DNA of 16,343 nucleotides from Gammaproteobacteria bacterium (lineage in GTDB: Bacteria; Pseudomonadota; Gammaproteobacteria; Steroidobacterales; Steroidobacteraceae): positions 1 to 16,343 of the forward strand of contig PMHN01000196.1 of the NCBI GenBank assembly GCA_003156695.1, written 5' to 3'. Both the position numbers and the translations under genes were made by a program. This document shows, one piece after another, positions 13,244 to 16,343 of the stretch (position 1 is its first letter; every line of letters begins with the position of its first letter). The notes beneath the pieces were generated by a model. That model was given only the letters and a program-made list of their open reading frames with translations, was not told where the DNA came from and did no database searches.

Positions 13244-15043
13244 GGCTACCCCCGCCAGCATCTCCAGCACCTGCGCCCGCGCGGCCGGTGAATGCACCGG
13301 CAGCGCCAGCACATCCCCGGGGCGCGCCCACTCGAGCGCGCAGCGCGCCGCCGCCAGCTCGCTCATCCGCACCGGCAGCGCAGCCTCCGGCAAGCCCGCG
13401 CGCATGAGCTCCGCGCGGATGAGGCGCGGGATCTCCCCCGCCTCGCGGCCACGCAGGTGCCCCTCGTTCTCCTTGATGACGATGAGCGCCGGGCGAAATT
13501 CCGCGGCCACGCGCGCCACCTGTTCGATCTCGGTGTCCTGGCGATTGCCCGCATGTCCCAGCAGCATGCCGAGCCTGCCGGATCCGGCACGCAGGTGCTC
13601 CGCGACGTTCAGAAGTCCGCGCAATCCCGCCGGATTGTGCGCGTAGTCGACCAGCACGCGCACGCCGTTCACCTCAAAGCGCATCAGCCGCCCGAGGTTG
13701 TCCGCAGGGGCCCTGCCGAAGCTCGCGAACACCGCCGCTATGTCCTCATCCGCAATGCCGAGCGCAACGGCCGCGAGCGCCGCTGCCGCCAAGTTGGCGA
13801 TGTTGTAACTGGCGCTGCCCTCTACGGTGAGGGGCATGGTGGCGACCGGACCCAGGTCGCGGTCGGTGCCGGCGTGACTGACCCGCAGCCGTCCGGCGCG
13901 CACGCCGCAGGTGGAGCCGCCGCGCGCGCGGTGGTCACGCAACAGCGGCGCGTCGGCATCCAGCGCAAACCAGCCGAGCGCGGGACTCGCGCCGAAGCGG
14001 GCCGTGAGGCCCCGCGACTTCGCCACCAGCAGCTCGTCATCGGCGTTCAGGACCAGCAGGCCGTCGCTCTTCACCACGGCGGCCACCGTGAGCTTCGTGT
14101 CCGCGAGCCCGTCGAGGTCATCTATGCCGTATTCACCGAAGTGGTCCGGACTTACGTTAGTCACGAGCGCCACCTGCGCCTGTGAGACAGCGACCCCGCG
14201 GCGCAGGATTCCGCCGCGCGCGGCTTCCACGATCGCCGCCTGCGCGCGTTGTTCGCGCAACACCCGCCATGCCCCTGCGGGACCGGAATAGTCGCCGCTC
14301 TCGAGCGCCTCGGAATCCAGAAACACGCCATCGGTGCAGTTGTAGGCGCAGTGCCAGCCGTGGGCGCGCGCGCACGCGGCGAGCACCCGCACGGTCGTGG
14401 TCTTGCCGTTGGAGCCGGTCACCACTGCGGTAGGGATGTCGCGCAGCTCCTGCCAGCGCACGTCGGCCGGCGCCGGCAGGCCCGCGAGTACAAAATCCCG
14501 TCCACCAACGCCCGCGCCAAGCGTGAGCGTCGTGTCGCCGAGGATGTGCGGCAGGGAGCGCGTCCGCGCCGCCGCCAGGAGCGCGAGGAGCGCAGGCCGC
14601 GCCGCAGCGGCCGCGAGGCGCTCGAGGCGCGCGAGGGCTGCGTCTTCTGCAAGTACCGGGGGACTCACCGCCTCCGGGTCGGTCGCCTCCTCGAGCGTCG
14701 CCGCGATGAGCGCGTCCTCAAGTTCGCGCCAGTGATGCGGATCGTTCGCCAGCAAGGTGGCGCACAGCGCCCACTCGTTGACTTCGGTCGCAACCAACAA
14801 CTCATCGCACGGTGCAGCAAGGGCGAAGGAGGCGCCATGCGCGTGACGGCGGACGAGGACGCCGGGCATGTCCCACCTCAACCGTTCACGCGCCCGCGCG
14901 ACGCGCATCTGCCAGCCGGCAATCAGCGCATCGTCCACGACCGCGCCCGTGACTTCCAGCACCGCGCCCGTGGAGGGGAAAAACAGGTTGGGGCCGATCA
15001 GCCGCCTCGAGGAGGCGAACGGCAGCGCGATCGCGGCGTTCAG
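13232..15043 (-). CDS. Stand-alone Mur ligase family protein beside cphA (CphA M-domain paralogue), probable CTG start
   Basis: The 603-residue protein resembles the Mur-ligase domain of cyanophycin synthetase. Visible are the P-loop TGSNGKTTT (209-217), YNCTDGVFLDSE, VEAARGGILRRG, VTNVSPDHFG, LNADD (332-336), YNIANLAAAA and VDYAHNPAGL (from about 465), plus KENEGHLRGREAGEIPRLI near the end. Most have direct counterparts in the adjacent CphA. There is no ATP-grasp domain. The first canonical start is GTG 14962, but in-frame sequence before it encodes SSRRLIGPNLFFPSTGAVLE. This resembles the GPN-type N-terminus of cyanophycin synthetases. Back to the in-frame stop there is no ATG, GTG or TTG. 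CTG at 15041-15043 overlaps the cphA TGA and has GGAGG exactly 7 bases before it, so I chose it. The role is probably ATP-dependent amide-bond formation in cyanophycin metabolism; the substrate is unknown. Confidence 0.85.
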   Translation of the reverse strand: MNAAIALPFASSRRLIGPNLFFPSTGAVLEVTGAVVDDALIAGWQMRVARARERLRWDMPGVLVRRHAHGASFALAAPCDELLVATEVNEWALCATLLANDPHHWRELEDALIAATLEEATDPEAVSPPVLAEDAALARLERLAAAAARPALLALLAAARTRSLPHILGDTTLTLGAGVGGRDFVLAGLPAPADVRWQELRDIPTAVVTGSNGKTTTVRVLAACARAHGWHCAYNCTDGVFLDSEALESGDYSGPAGAWRVLREQRAQAAIVEAARGGILRRGVAVSQAQVALVTNVSPDHFGEYGIDDLDGLADTKLTVAAVVKSDGLLVLNADDELLVAKSRGLTARFGASPALGWFALDADAPLLRDHRARGGSTCGVRAGRLRVSHAGTDRDLGPVATMPLTVEGSASYNIANLAAAALAAVALGIADEDIAAVFASFGRAPADNLGRLMRFEVNGVRVLVDYAHNPAGLRGLLNVAEHLRAGSGRLGMLLGHAGNRQDTEIEQVARVAAEFRPALIVIKENEGHLRGREAGEIPRLIRAELMRAGLPEAALPVRMSELAAARCALEWARPGDVLALPVHSPAARAQVLEMLAGVASPA

Positions 15044-16343
15044 TCTTCGGCCTCCGGCGCGAACCGCACCCCGCGCTCATCGCGGATGAGCCCCTCGAGG
15101 CTGTAGGCGGGAAGCGACGCCTCAACGCCCTGCGCATGCGCGGTAGCGGGCGCATCGTCCGCGCCGTTACGTGCGCCGTCACCCCTCGTTTGGACCGCGT
15201 GCGTCCGCGCCTGCGCGGCTGCGTACGACTCGCCCGCGCCCGCGGGTTTGAACTTGATGATCTGCTTCCACGAGCGCACCAGTACGTCCGCGAAAATCAG
15301 TACCAGGTCCCCCGGGGCGCCCATGTGCAGCGCGGCGTCGATCGCGGCTTGCTCATCAGGAATGACGCTAATCGCATCCGCGCGCACGCCCGCGGCCTGC
15401 AGCGCCGCGGCCTGGATGCGCGGCACTTCCTCGGGTCCGCGGCCGCGCAGTCCGTCATCGCGGCGGCAGATGTAGTGATCGAAGCGGCCGGCGGCGGCCC
15501 GCGCGATCGCCACCAGGTCCTCATCGCGCCGGTCACCGGGAGCCGCGAGCACCACGATGCGCTTGCCCGGGACGTCGAGGCGCTGCGCGAGCTCCGCCAT
15601 CATGCCGACCGCGTGCGCGTTGTGGCCGTAGTCGAACAGCACCTTGAACGGGTGCTCGTTGAACACGTTCATGCGCCCGGGCGCCTGGAAGAACGTGGTG
15701 TCAAAAGTACGCAGGCCCTGGCGGATCGCATCCAGCTTGATCCCTAAGGAAAACGCCATGCTTGCTGCGAACATCGCGTTCTGCACGTTGTGCGTAGCCC
15801 GACCTTCGAGCGTCGCGGGGATGAGATGCGTCCACAAGAGCGGAATGTGCCCGCCCTTGTCATAGAGAGTGATCATCTGGCCGTTCACCCCGCCTTCCAG
15901 CGCGCAGGCGCGCGCCCCTGCCCTGACGTGCTCACGCACCAGGGCATGTTGCGGGTTCATGGTTACGTAGCAGATGTTTTTCGCTTCCGTGTAGCCGGCC
16001 ATCTTCATGACCAATGGATCGTCCGCGTTCAGCACCGCGCAGTCGGTGGCGACCTCGACCACGATGCGCTTCACCTCGGCGAGCTGCTCGAGCGTGTCGA
16101 TACCCTTGAGCCCTAAGTGATCGGGCTGCACGTTGAGCACCGCCCCCACGTTCACTTCATTCACACCCATGCCGGCGCGCAGCAGTCCACCGCGCGCGGT
16201 CTCCAGCACCGCGATGTCGATCTGCGGGTCCGCCAGCACCATGCGCGCCGACACCGGCCCCGTCATGTCGCCCTGTACGGTGCGCTGACCGTCGATGTAC
16301 ACGCCATCGGTGGTGGTCATCCCGGGCGTGAAGCCGGCCATCT
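15040..16343 (-). CDS. cphA: Cyanophycin synthetase CphA, C-terminal part (N-terminus off the right edge)
   Basis: About 433 C-terminal residues are visible. CphA makes cyanophycin (a poly-Asp backbone with Arg side groups) with an ATP-grasp domain that adds Asp and a Mur-ligase-like domain that adds Arg. Only the latter is in the window. Its motifs are TTDGVYIDGQ, GDMTGPVSARMVL, VLETARGGLLRAGMG, VLNVQPDHLGLKGIDTLEQL, LNADDPLVMKMAG, HNVQNAMFAASMA, FDYGHNAHAVGMM, APGDRRDEDL and VRSWKQIIKFKP. These match CphA rather than MurE or FolC; the GDRRDED and WKQII elements are characteristic. After WKQII comes a tail of about 65 residues, polar and Ala-rich, ending LIRDERGVRFAPEAED. The ATP-grasp domain should lie to the right, outside the window. 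The next gene overlaps its stop codon. Confidence 0.95.
   Translation of the reverse strand, partial: MAGFTPGMTTTDGVYIDGQRTVQGDMTGPVSARMVLADPQIDIAVLETARGGLLRAGMGVNEVNVGAVLNVQPDHLGLKGIDTLEQLAEVKRIVVEVATDCAVLNADDPLVMKMAGYTEAKNICYVTMNPQHALVREHVRAGARACALEGGVNGQMITLYDKGGHIPLLWTHLIPATLEGRATHNVQNAMFAASMAFSLGIKLDAIRQGLRTFDTTFFQAPGRMNVFNEHPFKVLFDYGHNAHAVGMMAELAQRLDVPGKRIVVLAAPGDRRDEDLVAIARAAAGRFDHYICRRDDGLRGRGPEEVPRIQAAALQAAGVRADAISVIPDEQAAIDAALHMGAPGDLVLIFADVLVRSWKQIIKFKPAGAGESYAAAQARTHAVQTRGDGARNGADDAPATAHAQGVEASLPAYSLEGLIRDERGVRFAPEAED
15051..15055 (-). promoter_or_regulatory. Shine-Dalgarno GGAGG inside the end of cphA
   Basis: On the minus strand the sequence reads GGAGG-CCGAAGA-CTGA, where CTG begins the downstream Mur ligase and TGA ends cphA. 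The 7-base spacing is ideal and decides the unusual CTG start. It also suggests that the second gene is translated by ribosomes terminating on cphA. Confidence 0.6.

Noticed and set aside
13292..15106. Long + strand frames opposite the Mur ligase gene (13292-14185 and 14249-15106)
   Set aside because: They are antisense shadows. The minus strand carries complete Mur-ligase motifs, and the + frames show only Arg/Ala/Gly-rich sequence.

Overview
This is a GC-rich, densely coded chromosomal segment from what is probably a soil- or water-type gammaproteobacterium, perhaps of the Xanthomonadales/Nevskiales/Steroidobacteraceae kind. That placement rests on the gene repertoire: Kdp, DUF885 lipoprotein, TraB/GumN protein, cyanophycin synthetase, and an orphan ECF sigma factor. 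It is an inference, because no rRNA or marker gene is present. I saw no tRNA, rRNA, insertion sequence, phage gene or CRISPR array. No gap between genes exceeds about 130 bases.

Layout from left to right: (1) The start of a Kdp potassium-ATPase operon runs leftward off the edge: a 30-residue membrane ORF, kdpF, and the first 243 residues of kdpA, all overlapping at start/stop codons. (2) A small helical ORF (+) converges on a small membrane protein (-), which is divergent from an LD-carboxypeptidase of the S66 family (+). (3) A leftward pair encodes a CPXCG cysteine-rich protein and a DUF885 metallopeptidase-like lipoprotein. It is divergent from a rightward pair, an unknown lipoprotein and a TraB/GumN-family protein that has lost its signature histidines. 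(4) A leftward three-gene run encodes a MATE transporter, a YdcF/DUF218 protein and a rhomboid protease. It is divergent from a stand-alone ParB-domain protein. The two divergent start codons are only 14 nt apart and form the outer ends of a perfect 8+4+8 inverted repeat. (5) A leftward exported GH3 beta-glucosidase is divergent from an orphan ECF sigma factor. (6) A leftward cyanophycin locus contains the C-terminal part of cphA and, directly downstream, a second stand-alone Mur-ligase-type protein.

The most interesting points are in regions 4 and 6. The second Mur ligase appears to start at a CTG codon that overlaps the cphA stop codon, behind a perfectly spaced GGAGG. The first canonical start would remove a conserved-looking N-terminal segment. 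It retains the P-loop and Mur-ligase motifs but has no ATP-grasp domain, so it is a candidate accessory enzyme of cyanophycin (multi-L-arginyl-poly-L-aspartate) metabolism. The MATE/ParB-like divergent start region is a symmetrical element in which both genes lack a Shine-Dalgarno. Several neighbours also lack canonical catalytic residues (TraB/GumN without GxxH; rhomboid without the oxyanion Asn), which makes them possible divergent or non-enzymatic family members.
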